A stretch of DNA of 5,588 nt from an uncultured Campylobacter sp. (GTDB lineage Bacteria > Campylobacterota > Campylobacteria > Campylobacterales > Campylobacteraceae), in the NCBI RefSeq assembly GCF_938045775.1, contig NZ_CALIBH010000285.1:1-5588 (forward strand), read 5' to 3'. Positions 1 through 5,559 of the stretch are shown here, piece by piece (position 1 is the first letter of the stretch; every line of letters begins with the position of its first letter). The notes under the pieces are model-generated. The model ran no database searches, had not been told where the DNA came from, and saw nothing but the letters and a program-made list of their open reading frames with translations. Both the position numbers and the translations under genes were made by a program.

Positions 1-200
1 GTTTTATAAAATTCTTCAGCGTCGATCATCGTGCCGTCAGGCAGCTTACAAACGGTGTAATCCACGCCGTTGCCGTCTTTGCGGACGATCAGCTCGCCGC
101 CATTTTGGATACAAAAATCCCCAGCAGCGCTAGCCTCTGCGCTCACCGAAGCGCAAGCGCCCACCACAAGCGCCACTGCAAAAAATCTCTTAAAACTCAT
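1..200 (-). CDS. Exported DUF333 small protein (C-terminus cut by window edge)
   Basis: The visible 66 codons encode a short secreted protein. Residues 1-20 form a signal peptide: basic start (MSFKRFF), hydrophobic core (AVALVV), then small residues with possible cleavage after ASVSA or ASA. Cys16 in VVGAC is a marginal lipobox, so a lipoprotein is possible. Residues 30-66 match the DUF333 pattern: Cys30 followed by xxNGGEL, then a second cysteine in CKLPDGT (51-57) and a closing IDAEEFYK. This resembles the E. coli lipoprotein YoaF as remembered (YCQQKGGTL, then CKLPGG and IDEW). Family members are usually 70-90 residues, so only a few residues should be missing. AAAGGA lies 5 nt before the ATG and fixes the start. 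The biochemical function of DUF333 is unknown; the 'haemolysin' label used in databases is not supported by anything visible here. It is 414 bp from serC and probably transcribed separately. Confidence 0.82.
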   Translation of the reverse strand, partial: MSFKRFFAVALVVGACASVSAEASAAGDFCIQNGGELIVRKDGNGVDYTVCKLPDGTMIDAEEFYK

Positions 201-246
201 TTAAATCCTTTCGTTTAATTCTGCCTGTTTTTAGGGTTAAGCTTGT

Positions 247-252
247 ATTTTA
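247..252 (-). promoter_or_regulatory. Candidate -10 box for the DUF333 gene
   Basis: Read on the minus strand, TAAAAT lies about 46 bp before the ATG. It fits the Campylobacter sigma-70 -10 pattern (TAnaaT), where a -35 box is often not recognisable, and no good -35 is seen here. It would give a leader of about 40 nt. One arm of an inverted repeat (TAGGCGC / GCGCCTA) overlaps the box. The call rests on this short match and on position only. Confidence 0.3.
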
Positions 253-280
253 GGCGCTAGATACGCTAAACCTGCGCCTA
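251..280. repeat. 7-bp inverted repeat at the DUF333 promoter candidate
   Basis: TAGGCGC at 251-257 and its exact complement GCGCCTA at 274-280 are separated by 16 bp. The proximal arm overlaps the candidate -10 box. It could be an operator or an RNA hairpin. There is no T run after it on either strand, so it is not a standard terminator. Confidence 0.5.
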
Positions 281-410
281 CATAAATAAACCGCCTTCCA
301 TCCTCGAACACCGATAATAGCGTTTTAAATATTAAATCCTACCTAATAAATCCCAGCAGCGCCAAGTCTGCTTGCCGCTGCAAAATCAAAGCCATCGGAC
401 TTCATCTAAT

Positions 411-437
411 GCAAAATTTAACATCATAAAATTTTGC
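411..437. repeat. 9-bp inverted repeat flanked by an imperfect direct repeat
   Basis: GCAAAATTT (411-419) and AAATTTTGC (429-437) are perfect complements around a 9-nt loop. No T tract follows on either strand. A 17-bp direct repeat with 15 identities (377-393, 454-470) flanks it almost symmetrically. AAATTTTGC-like strings are common in Campylobacter DNA, so chance is a real alternative. Confidence 0.4.
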
Positions 438-614
438 CTTCAATCAAATTCTAGCAGCAAAATCCAAGCCGCATCAAAGCTATTTCTGCCGTAAAATACC
501 GGCTATAAAAGCGAGAGTTATCACAAATACCAGCTCAGCGACAAGGCAAGCGCGGATCCTAAACAATCTCGTCTATAAGCGCGAGCACGCTCAAATCCTC
601 TAAATTAAGCGCCG

Positions 615-1691
615 CTAGCCGTTTTTGCGCGCAAACTCGCTCATAAAAGCGACCAGTTTTTCCACGTCCTCGTAGTTTATCGCGTTGTAGATCGAGGCGC
701 GGATGCCGCCTAAAACGCGGTGTCCTTTAAGCCCGATCATCCCCTCTGCCTCCGCCTGCGCGACGAAGATGGGCTCAAGCGCGGCATCTGCGATATTAAA
801 GCTCACGTTCATCAGGCTGCGGCTGCCCTTTTGCGAGTGGCCGCGGTAAAAGCCGCCGCTAGCATCGATCGCGCCGTAGAGTAGCGCCGCTTTGCGCTTG
901 TTGCGCTCGTGCATCGCCGCGAGCCCGCCGATCTCGTCTTTGATCCAGCCGAGCATTAAATTTAGCATGTAAATTCCGAAAGTATTCGGGGTGTTGCTCA
1001 TCGAGTCCGCATCCGCCTGCGTCTTGTAGCGCAGGATCATCGGCGTTTTGGGATTTGCGCGGTCCAGCAGATCCTTGCGGATTGCAACCATCGTAACGCC
1101 CGCGGGGCCGCCGTTTTTCTGAATGCCGCCGTAAAACATCCCCACGCTGCTAAGATCCACGGGTCGCGAAAACAGATCGCTCGAGCTATCGACCACGAGC
1201 GGGCAGCCGCACTGCGGCAGCTGCGGATACTGCGTGCCGTAGATCGTGTTGTTCGAGCAGATGTAGCCGTAGTCCGCGCCGTCAGAAAATTTAACCTCTG
1301 GGATGCGGTCGAATTTGCTATCCTCGCTGCTTGCGACCACGCGGTAGTTTATGCCGAGCACGCCCGCTTCCTTGATCGCTTTGCTTGTCCAGTTACCCGT
1401 GTTGGCGTATTCTGCGACGCCGCCTGCGTATAGGTTCATCGGCACCTGCGCGAACTGAAGGCTCGCGCCGCCTTGCAAAAATAAAATCGTAAAATCATCC
1501 GAAAAGCCGTAGAGATCGCGCACGCGATCCATCGCACTATGCAAAACTTCCTCGAAAATTTTAGTGCGGTGCGAGATCTCCATTATCGAAAATCCCAGCC
1601 CTGCGTAGTTTAGCAGCTCCTCTTGCGCTTGCTTTAGCACGCCCAGCGGGATGGTGCTAGGTCCTGCGCTAAAATTTATTACTCTATCCAT
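615..1691 (-). CDS. serC: Phosphoserine aminotransferase
   Basis: SerC is a cytoplasmic PLP enzyme that converts 3-phosphohydroxypyruvate plus glutamate to O-phosphoserine plus 2-oxoglutarate, the second step of serine synthesis. In bacteria with the PdxA/PdxJ route it also makes 4-phosphohydroxy-L-threonine for vitamin B6; whether that holds here is inferred. The 358 residues match the usual 358-362. Motifs in order: NFSAGPS at 6-12, HRTKIF at 41-46, QGGAS at 73-77 (PLP phosphate cup), SNNTIYGTQ at 146-154, the Schiff-base lysine K192 in IQKNGGPAG (most homologues have Ile or Leu where Gly194 sits), NTPNTFGIY at 233-241, and GHRVLGGIRASIYNA near the C-terminus with substrate-binding R331. 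The frame is open for 25 more codons upstream, but those lie inside xseA. The perfect AAAGGAGG 4 nt before this ATG and the family N-terminus MDRVINFSAGP fix the start. The ribosome site overlaps the xseA stop, implying co-translation. Confidence 0.97.
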   Translation of the reverse strand: MDRVINFSAGPSTIPLGVLKQAQEELLNYAGLGFSIMEISHRTKIFEEVLHSAMDRVRDLYGFSDDFTILFLQGGASLQFAQVPMNLYAGGVAEYANTGNWTSKAIKEAGVLGINYRVVASSEDSKFDRIPEVKFSDGADYGYICSNNTIYGTQYPQLPQCGCPLVVDSSSDLFSRPVDLSSVGMFYGGIQKNGGPAGVTMVAIRKDLLDRANPKTPMILRYKTQADADSMSNTPNTFGIYMLNLMLGWIKDEIGGLAAMHERNKRKAALLYGAIDASGGFYRGHSQKGSRSLMNVSFNIADAALEPIFVAQAEAEGMIGLKGHRVLGGIRASIYNAINYEDVEKLVAFMSEFARKNG

Positions 1692-1695
1692 TTTG

Positions 1696-1703
1696 CCTCC
1701 TTT
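1696..1703 (-). promoter_or_regulatory. Strong serC ribosome binding site overlapping the xseA stop
   Basis: On the minus strand AAAGGAGG is an 8-nt match to the 16S anti-Shine-Dalgarno tail, 4 nt before the serC ATG. Its first two bases are the last two of the xseA TAA stop codon. It decides the serC start in favour of MDRVINFSAGP over the longer open frame and suggests that terminating xseA ribosomes feed serC. Confidence 0.85.
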
Positions 1704-2868
1704 AGATGATTTTCGCGTTTTTGCTGAGCTGCTGCGAGCAAAGGACGAACTCATCGCCCTCGGCAAGCTCGCCCAAGCTCACCGTTTTGCCGCCCTTTTG
1801 GATTTGAACGAGATCTTTGGTAATCTCAAAAAATTTCGCCTTTTGCGCCAAAAGCTCATCTTTGGCACTTAGCGCGTGCTCTGCGGCGCTTAGCTTGGAG
1901 TCCACGAAGCTTTTAAATTTAAGCTCGAAATTTAAAAGCCTCGCGAGCGAGCCTGAAATTTTTGGCTCGATCGATTTTGATTTAAGCTGTAAAGCTGCGA
2001 GGCTCAGCACGTTTTGTGCGGATGAAATTTTATCTTTTATCAGTCTATCAAGTGCATCGCTTATGCCGTCTAAGCTCTGAAAGATCGCGCAAATATCGGG
2101 TAGCAGATCGATCATCGCGGCGGTGGGCGTGAGGCTTCGGTGATCGGCTACGAAATCGCTGATGCTAAAATCGATCTCGTGTCCGATCGCCGAGATGACG
2201 GGCGTTTTGGCCGCGTAGATCGTGCGCGCCAGAGCCTCGTCGTTGAAGCACCACAGATCCTCGCGCGAGCCGCCGCCGCGAGCGATGACGATCGCATCGT
2301 AGCCCTTCTCGTCGGCTACGCGCAATGCGCTTATGATCGAAGCAGGCGCGCTCTCGCCTTGCACTAGCGCGTTATATAGATCGATCTTGCAAAGCGCGAA
2401 GCGGTCCTGCGCCGTGCGAAGCATATCCGCCTGCGCCGCGGAACCCGCGCTCGTGATGATCGCGATGCTTTGGGCAAATTTCGGAAGCTGTTTTTTGTGC
2501 GCGGCATCAAAAAGCCCTTCTTTGCTAAGCTTATTTTTTAGCGCGGCGAACGCCGCCTCCAGCTCGCCCTCGCCGCTTTTGCGGATGTTTGAGACCTGGA
2601 TCTGATACGCGCCCGTGGGGGCATATAGCGAGACTTTGCCGCTTACGATGAGCTTATCGCCGACGGCGGGGATAAAATTTATCCGCGCAGCGTTAAATTT
2701 AAACATCGCGCAATCGATCGCCGCGCTCGCGTCTTTGATCGTAAAATACCAGTGCCCGCTCGTGCTTTGAATTCTAAACTTAGAGATCTCGCCCTCGACC
2801 TCAACGAAGCTAAAACTCGTCTCCAAAAGTGCCTTGGCTTGGGCGTTTAGCTCGCTTACGCTAAGCAT
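1702..2868 (-). CDS. xseA: Exodeoxyribonuclease VII large subunit
   Basis: XseA is the catalytic subunit of exonuclease VII, which degrades single-stranded DNA from both ends into oligonucleotides and acts with several copies of the small subunit XseB. No xseB is in this window. At 388 residues it is shorter than E. coli XseA (about 456), in line with campylobacterial versions. Residues 1-100 form the N-terminal OB fold (VEGEISKF at 24-31, SGHWYFTIKD at 37-46). The catalytic domain follows, with ITSAGSAAQADML at 138-150, RGGGSREDLWCFNDE at 197-211 and GHEIDFSISDFVADH from 229. D148, R197, H230 and D233 correspond to the conserved residues reported for E. coli as D155, R205, H238 and D241 (from memory, aligned by eye). 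A long, charged helical C-terminal part follows, ending in the usual VSLGELAEGD turn. The ATG overlaps the end of ubiE by 8 bp; its own ribosome site is weak (GAG), so translation probably depends on coupling. Confidence 0.96.
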   Translation of the reverse strand: MLSVSELNAQAKALLETSFSFVEVEGEISKFRIQSTSGHWYFTIKDASAAIDCAMFKFNAARINFIPAVGDKLIVSGKVSLYAPTGAYQIQVSNIRKSGEGELEAAFAALKNKLSKEGLFDAAHKKQLPKFAQSIAIITSAGSAAQADMLRTAQDRFALCKIDLYNALVQGESAPASIISALRVADEKGYDAIVIARGGGSREDLWCFNDEALARTIYAAKTPVISAIGHEIDFSISDFVADHRSLTPTAAMIDLLPDICAIFQSLDGISDALDRLIKDKISSAQNVLSLAALQLKSKSIEPKISGSLARLLNFELKFKSFVDSKLSAAEHALSAKDELLAQKAKFFEITKDLVQIQKGGKTVSLGELAEGDEFVLCSQQLSKNAKII

Positions 2869-3589
2869 CGTCGCTCTTTTGCGCGATTTTCTCCGCTATG
2901 AAAAGCGTGCTGACATCGAAGCTGAAGCCCTTTTGTACGCGCAGCTCAAAGCCTGCGTTTTTGAGCTTTTCGCTAAAGCTCGCGGCGTCTAGGAAGCTGC
3001 CGATGGAGCTTGGCAGATACTCGTAGGCTTCTTTGTTTTTTGAGATAAAAGCGCCGATTTTGGGTAAAATTTTGCTCACGTAAAAATCTCTTATTTTAAA
3101 CGCGAGTCCGCCGCTTGCGGCTTTGGTAAATTCCAAAACCATGAGCGAGCCGCCAGGTTTGATGACGCGATTAAACTCCGCAAGCGCCGCGTCCAGCTCC
3201 ACGACGTTTCTTATGCCGTAGCTGATGCTTAAAATATCCACGCTTGCATCATCTAGCGTCGTGGCGCCCGCGGTTGCTTTGATAAACTCGCAGCTAGGGA
3301 ATTTTTGCTTCGCCACCTCGAGCATACCTTCGCTAGGATCGATCCCCACGATCCGCTCGATCTGTACGCCGTACTGCGCCGCGCCGTCGCGCCATGAGCT
3401 TATCATATCGCCCGTGCCGCACGCGACGTCGGCGATACTCACGAGCTTTCCTTTAAGCTTTTCAAGCGTCAGCTCGACCGCTTTTTTGCGCCACGAAACG
3501 TCCACGCCGAAGCTGATGGCGCGGTTTGCCAGATCGTAGGTAGGCGCGATCTCATCGAACATCTTTATGATTTTTTCCTGTTTTTGCAC
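2861..3589 (-). CDS. ubiE: Demethylmenaquinone C-methyltransferase
   Basis: This SAM-dependent methyltransferase (UbiE/MenG) adds the ring methyl group in the last step of menaquinone synthesis. Campylobacters use menaquinone made by the futalosine route and lack ubiquinone, so the demethylmenaquinone reaction is the expected one (family knowledge; menG is an equally good symbol). The 242 residues show FDEIAPTYDLANRAISFG (11-28), the SAM motif I DVACGTGD (54-61), GIDPSEGML (82-90), SISYGIRNV (121-129), RVIKPGG (141-147), LEFTK (152-156) and AYEYLPSSI (188-196), all in UbiE order. The start is GTG: AAGGA lies 6 nt upstream, and the resulting N-terminus MQKQEKI agrees with campylobacterial UbiE as remembered. 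An internal ATG at codon 10 would cut into the family's N-terminal helix. The ribosome site starts within the TAA stop of the CYTH-CHAD gene, 9 bp away; the 3' end overlaps xseA. Confidence 0.95.
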   Translation of the reverse strand: MQKQEKIIKMFDEIAPTYDLANRAISFGVDVSWRKKAVELTLEKLKGKLVSIADVACGTGDMISSWRDGAAQYGVQIERIVGIDPSEGMLEVAKQKFPSCEFIKATAGATTLDDASVDILSISYGIRNVVELDAALAEFNRVIKPGGSLMVLEFTKAASGGLAFKIRDFYVSKILPKIGAFISKNKEAYEYLPSSIGSFLDAASFSEKLKNAGFELRVQKGFSFDVSTLFIAEKIAQKSDDA

Positions 3590-3598
3590 GGGCTTTCC

Positions 3599-5017
3599 TT
3601 ATTCGTATGCTTTGATTTTGCGCAGCGATTTTTTTAGAGCGCGCAAAAGAGCCTCTTTTTCATTTAAAATTTTTTCCTCCAGCTCGGCGCGGCGGTCGTT
3701 TAAGCGGGCGTCCAGAGCCAGCAGGTACGCAAACGCGACGCCGCTTTTATCGCTTGCTTTTTGATAGATCGCGATAAAATTTTGCCACACACTGATATCT
3801 TGCAGCGCGCCGAAATCCTCGCAGGCGGCCTTAGCGCGCTTAAACAGTTCCTTGACGCAGCCTTCATCAAAGCTTCTTGCAAAAATTTCAAGCGCGTATC
3901 GTAGCCTCTTTAGCCCTATACGCGCGTCGTGAAATGCTTGCAGCGGCGAGTCTTGCTTTAAATTTTTTAGCTCCGCGCGCAAGCTTTTAATCAGCTTGCA
4001 AAGGCGGGCGGATGCGAACTTTTTTGAAATTTTTTCATATTCGCTGCGTGCATAGATGCCGTCCGCGCCGCTTAAAAAGCCGCTGATAGCGCCGCTTAAA
4101 TCTGCAAATTCCGCGCTAGAAAGAAATTCTAAAATTTTATCCTCAGAGCGCTTTGTGATAAGATTTAGCTGCTGCAAAAAGCCTGCAGGCGCGTCGTCGG
4201 CTTTTAAAAACTCCGCAAAAACGTGAAGGTCTCGCAGCTGATTGCTGCGGCTCATAAATTCTGCGAGGAGTTTTAAAATTTCATCCTTTTTTTCAGCTTC
4301 GAAAAGCGGCGCGGATAGCTTCAAAACGGCTCTAAATTTACGAATCTGCACGCGCAGCTCGTGAAGCGCTTCGGGGGCTAGGCTTTTTTGATATTTGCTC
4401 TTTGCGCCGCACGCCCTCGTCCACGCTAGCTCAAGCGCCAAACGCGCGAGCTTAACGCTGTCCGCATAGGGCGGCGCGAAAAATTTAACTCGGCTAAATT
4501 TTTTAAAAACACTGTGGGCGTGCGCGAAATCAAGCGAGCGCGGCGGGATACCGTAGCGCGCCAGATAGCGGCTTTTGTAGCGATAATCGTCGGTGATCTC
4601 GCAAAAATCGGTGCTGCCGAAGGTTTTTGCAAAATCAAAATTTGCGCTAGAGAGCTCGTCTTTAAATTTAGCCCGCAGCACCGCTAGCATATTTAGCTCG
4701 CCGCCGTAAAGCTCTAGCCAAAACTCCGCTTCGTCACTGGCAAAGCCGTAGCGGTTTTTTTGCACGACGCGGGCGATCCTGCTTTTTAAAGCTTCTTTGA
4801 AATCATCTTTTGAAATTTTAAAATTTAAAGTTTGCCTGTCGAGATCCTCTTTTTTGTGGTGCAAAGAGCACTCGTCGTTTTGGCGGATGTAGTAAATTTC
4901 GGGATAGAACGAAGTATAAAACCAAGCGATCTTTACCTTGCGACATTTTAGCCCCGCACGCTCTAGCGTCCGCAGAATCGAATCGTCGCTCAATAAAAAT
5001 TTACGCTTAGTTTGCAT
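3599..5017 (-). CDS. CYTH-CHAD protein with degenerate triphosphate-tunnel site
   Basis: The 472-residue, strongly basic protein has no signal peptide or membrane segment and should be cytoplasmic. Residues 1-158 follow the CYTH fold: RKFLL (5-9), YYIRQ (42-46), RQTLNFKIS (61-69), QKNRY (86-90), WLELYGGEL (100-108) and the closing EITDDYRYKSRYLARYG (140-156). The ExExK signature is QTKRK here, and the other paired glutamates are also replaced, so hydrolysis of triphosphate looks lost. From about residue 185 to the end is a helical CHAD domain made of two related halves: HELRVQIRKFRAVLKL (219-234) then RSNQLRDLHVF (257-267), and FHDARIGLKRLRYALEIF (362-379) then FGALQDISVW (402-411). CHAD domains bind polyphosphate (published work); binding here is inferred. 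GGAG lies 5 nt before the ATG. It heads a tight cluster with ubiE, xseA and serC, 48 bp after perR. Physiological role unknown. Confidence 0.88.
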   Translation of the reverse strand: MQTKRKFLLSDDSILRTLERAGLKCRKVKIAWFYTSFYPEIYYIRQNDECSLHHKKEDLDRQTLNFKISKDDFKEALKSRIARVVQKNRYGFASDEAEFWLELYGGELNMLAVLRAKFKDELSSANFDFAKTFGSTDFCEITDDYRYKSRYLARYGIPPRSLDFAHAHSVFKKFSRVKFFAPPYADSVKLARLALELAWTRACGAKSKYQKSLAPEALHELRVQIRKFRAVLKLSAPLFEAEKKDEILKLLAEFMSRSNQLRDLHVFAEFLKADDAPAGFLQQLNLITKRSEDKILEFLSSAEFADLSGAISGFLSGADGIYARSEYEKISKKFASARLCKLIKSLRAELKNLKQDSPLQAFHDARIGLKRLRYALEIFARSFDEGCVKELFKRAKAACEDFGALQDISVWQNFIAIYQKASDKSGVAFAYLLALDARLNDRRAELEEKILNEKEALLRALKKSLRKIKAYE

Positions 5018-5042
5018 ACCCGCTCCAAAAATAAAGTGGGTA

Positions 5043-5051
5043 ATAATAGCA
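5043..5051 (-). promoter_or_regulatory. Extended -10 promoter candidate for the CYTH-CHAD operon
   Basis: On the minus strand TGC followed by TATTAT forms an extended -10 element 25 bp before the CYTH-CHAD ATG, giving a leader of roughly 19 nt that just covers the ribosome site. No -35 box is apparent, which is normal in Campylobacter; the upstream part is T-rich. No terminator separates it from perR, so it may act as an internal promoter alongside read-through from perR. Confidence 0.4.
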
Positions 5052-5065
5052 GAAAATTCTTTAAA

Positions 5066-5476
5066 CTATCTACACTTTTCGCAGTCTTCGACCGTAGCCG
5101 TGATATTTAGCTTGCGGATGAAATTGCCAGCTTTGCGCTCGATGTTTTTCAAAACGTCCTTATTAAAGGCATCATCCATGAAAAGATCCTCGACGTTGCC
5201 GCATTTTTCGCATACGACGTGGATGTGCGGCATCTGATAAATGTCGTAGCGGCTCTTTTTATTCGGCGCATTGACCTCGACTACGACGCCTTCGTCGAGT
5301 AGGGTGTTTAAATTTTTATAAACCGTCGCCAGCGAAATGGATGGATAGTCCTCCTTGATCCCCTCGTATAGGTCATCTATGCTTGGATGTTCGTGGCGAT
5401 CGAGCACCTTTAGGATGCACAATCTTTGCGGAGTTGCTTTCAAACCGCAGGTTTTGAGTAGTTCTACGTGGCTCAT
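5066..5476 (-). CDS. perR: Peroxide-responsive Fur-family repressor PerR
   Basis: PerR is a dimeric metalloregulator that represses peroxide-defence genes such as katA and ahpC in Campylobacter and is inactivated when H2O2 oxidises its metal-site histidines. The 136 residues match C. jejuni PerR in length and closely in sequence. The winged-helix DNA-binding half contains LKATPQRLCILKVL (12-25) and the recognition region SISLATVYKNLNTL (46-59). The dimerisation half contains HIHVVCEKCG (84-93). The regulatory metal site maps to H30, D78, H84, H86 and D97, corresponding to B. subtilis H37, D85, H91, H93 and D104. Aspartate rather than glutamate at D97 favours PerR over Fur. The structural zinc is held by C89, C92, C132 and C135. 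AAGGA lies 5 nt before the ATG. The upstream region carries repeated half-sites consistent with autoregulation, which is known for campylobacterial PerR but inferred here. Confidence 0.95.
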   Translation of the reverse strand: MSHVELLKTCGLKATPQRLCILKVLDRHEHPSIDDLYEGIKEDYPSISLATVYKNLNTLLDEGVVVEVNAPNKKSRYDIYQMPHIHVVCEKCGNVEDLFMDDAFNKDVLKNIERKAGNFIRKLNITATVEDCEKCR

Positions 5477-5496
5477 TTTTGTCCTTCAAAAATTTT

Positions 5497-5559
5497 AAAG
5501 TGATATTATCAAATTTTACTTTAAACAAAGTTGATATTAACTAATACTTTTTATCACTT
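5497..5559. promoter_or_regulatory. perR upstream region with repeated half-sites and a -10 candidate
   Basis: The AT-rich 112 bp before perR contain AAAGTGATATTA at 5497-5508, AAAGTTGATATTA at 5527-5539, and an inverted copy of AAGTGATA (as TATCACTT) at 5552-5559. The first copy is part of the perfect palindrome TGATATTATCA (5501-5511), the second of the near-palindrome GTTGATATTAAC (5530-5541). TGATATTA recurs exactly 31 bp apart, about three helical turns, so both would face the same side of DNA. A minus-strand -10 candidate, GATAAT (5505-5510), lies inside the first palindrome, so a bound protein would block RNA polymerase. PerR itself is the obvious candidate ligand, as an inference; the sites only loosely resemble the B. 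subtilis Per box. Confidence 0.5.

Larger units (their letters stand above)
201..614. other. Non-coding stretch between serC and the DUF333 gene
   Basis: This 414-bp gap has no ORF of convincing size on either strand and is more AT-rich than the flanking genes. It holds a promoter candidate for the DUF333 gene (247-252) overlapped by a 7-bp inverted repeat (251-280), a 9-bp AT-rich inverted repeat (411-437) flanked by a 17-bp imperfect direct repeat (377-393 and 454-470), and two tiny overlapping reading frames just after serC (480-588). No clear Rho-independent terminator follows serC: the candidate stems are short and none is followed by a T run on the minus strand. It may be eroded former coding sequence, but no product is recognisable. 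Confidence 0.6.

Noticed and set aside
559..620. Rho-independent terminator after serC
   Set aside because: The palindromic bits there (AGCGCCGCT, GAGCGTGCTC) have stems of 4 bp and no T run on the minus strand.
1692..1766. Open frame extending serC upstream by 25 codons
   Set aside because: It lies within xseA, is low-complexity Ser/Arg/Lys-rich, and has no ribosome site. The ATG at 1691 has a perfect AAAGGAGG and the family N-terminus.
1960..2180. Clustered GATC/CGATCG sites inside xseA
   Set aside because: They are explained by frequent Ile-Asp and Arg-Ser-type codon pairs; no regular spacing or intergenic placement is seen.
1817..2605. Three plus-strand frames antisense to xseA (1817-2080, 2140-2367, 2333-2605)
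   Set aside because: Their composition is what antisense reading of a GC-biased gene gives; there are no motifs, and xseA itself is certain.
3225..3539. Plus-strand 104-codon frame antisense to ubiE
   Set aside because: It is a mirror of the ubiE codon pattern, Ser/Ala/Leu-rich with no family motif, and overlaps a certain gene completely.
3700..4638. Two minus-strand frames (3700-3891, 4426-4638) in another phase of the CYTH-CHAD gene
   Set aside because: They are Arg/Ala/Ser-rich out-of-frame readings of a well-supported CDS without ribosome sites.
5018..5041. Hairpin between perR and the CYTH-CHAD gene (ACCC / GGGT)
   Set aside because: Only four contiguous pairs with a long loop; too weak to be a terminator.
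4938..5237. Plus-strand 99-codon frame antisense to perR and the CYTH-CHAD start
   Set aside because: It spans two genes and a promoter region on the other strand and shows no recognisable domain; it is a shadow frame.
5066..5476. Annotation as the ferric uptake regulator Fur
   Set aside because: Aspartate at D97 in the regulatory metal site, 136-residue length and close similarity to C. jejuni PerR favour PerR.
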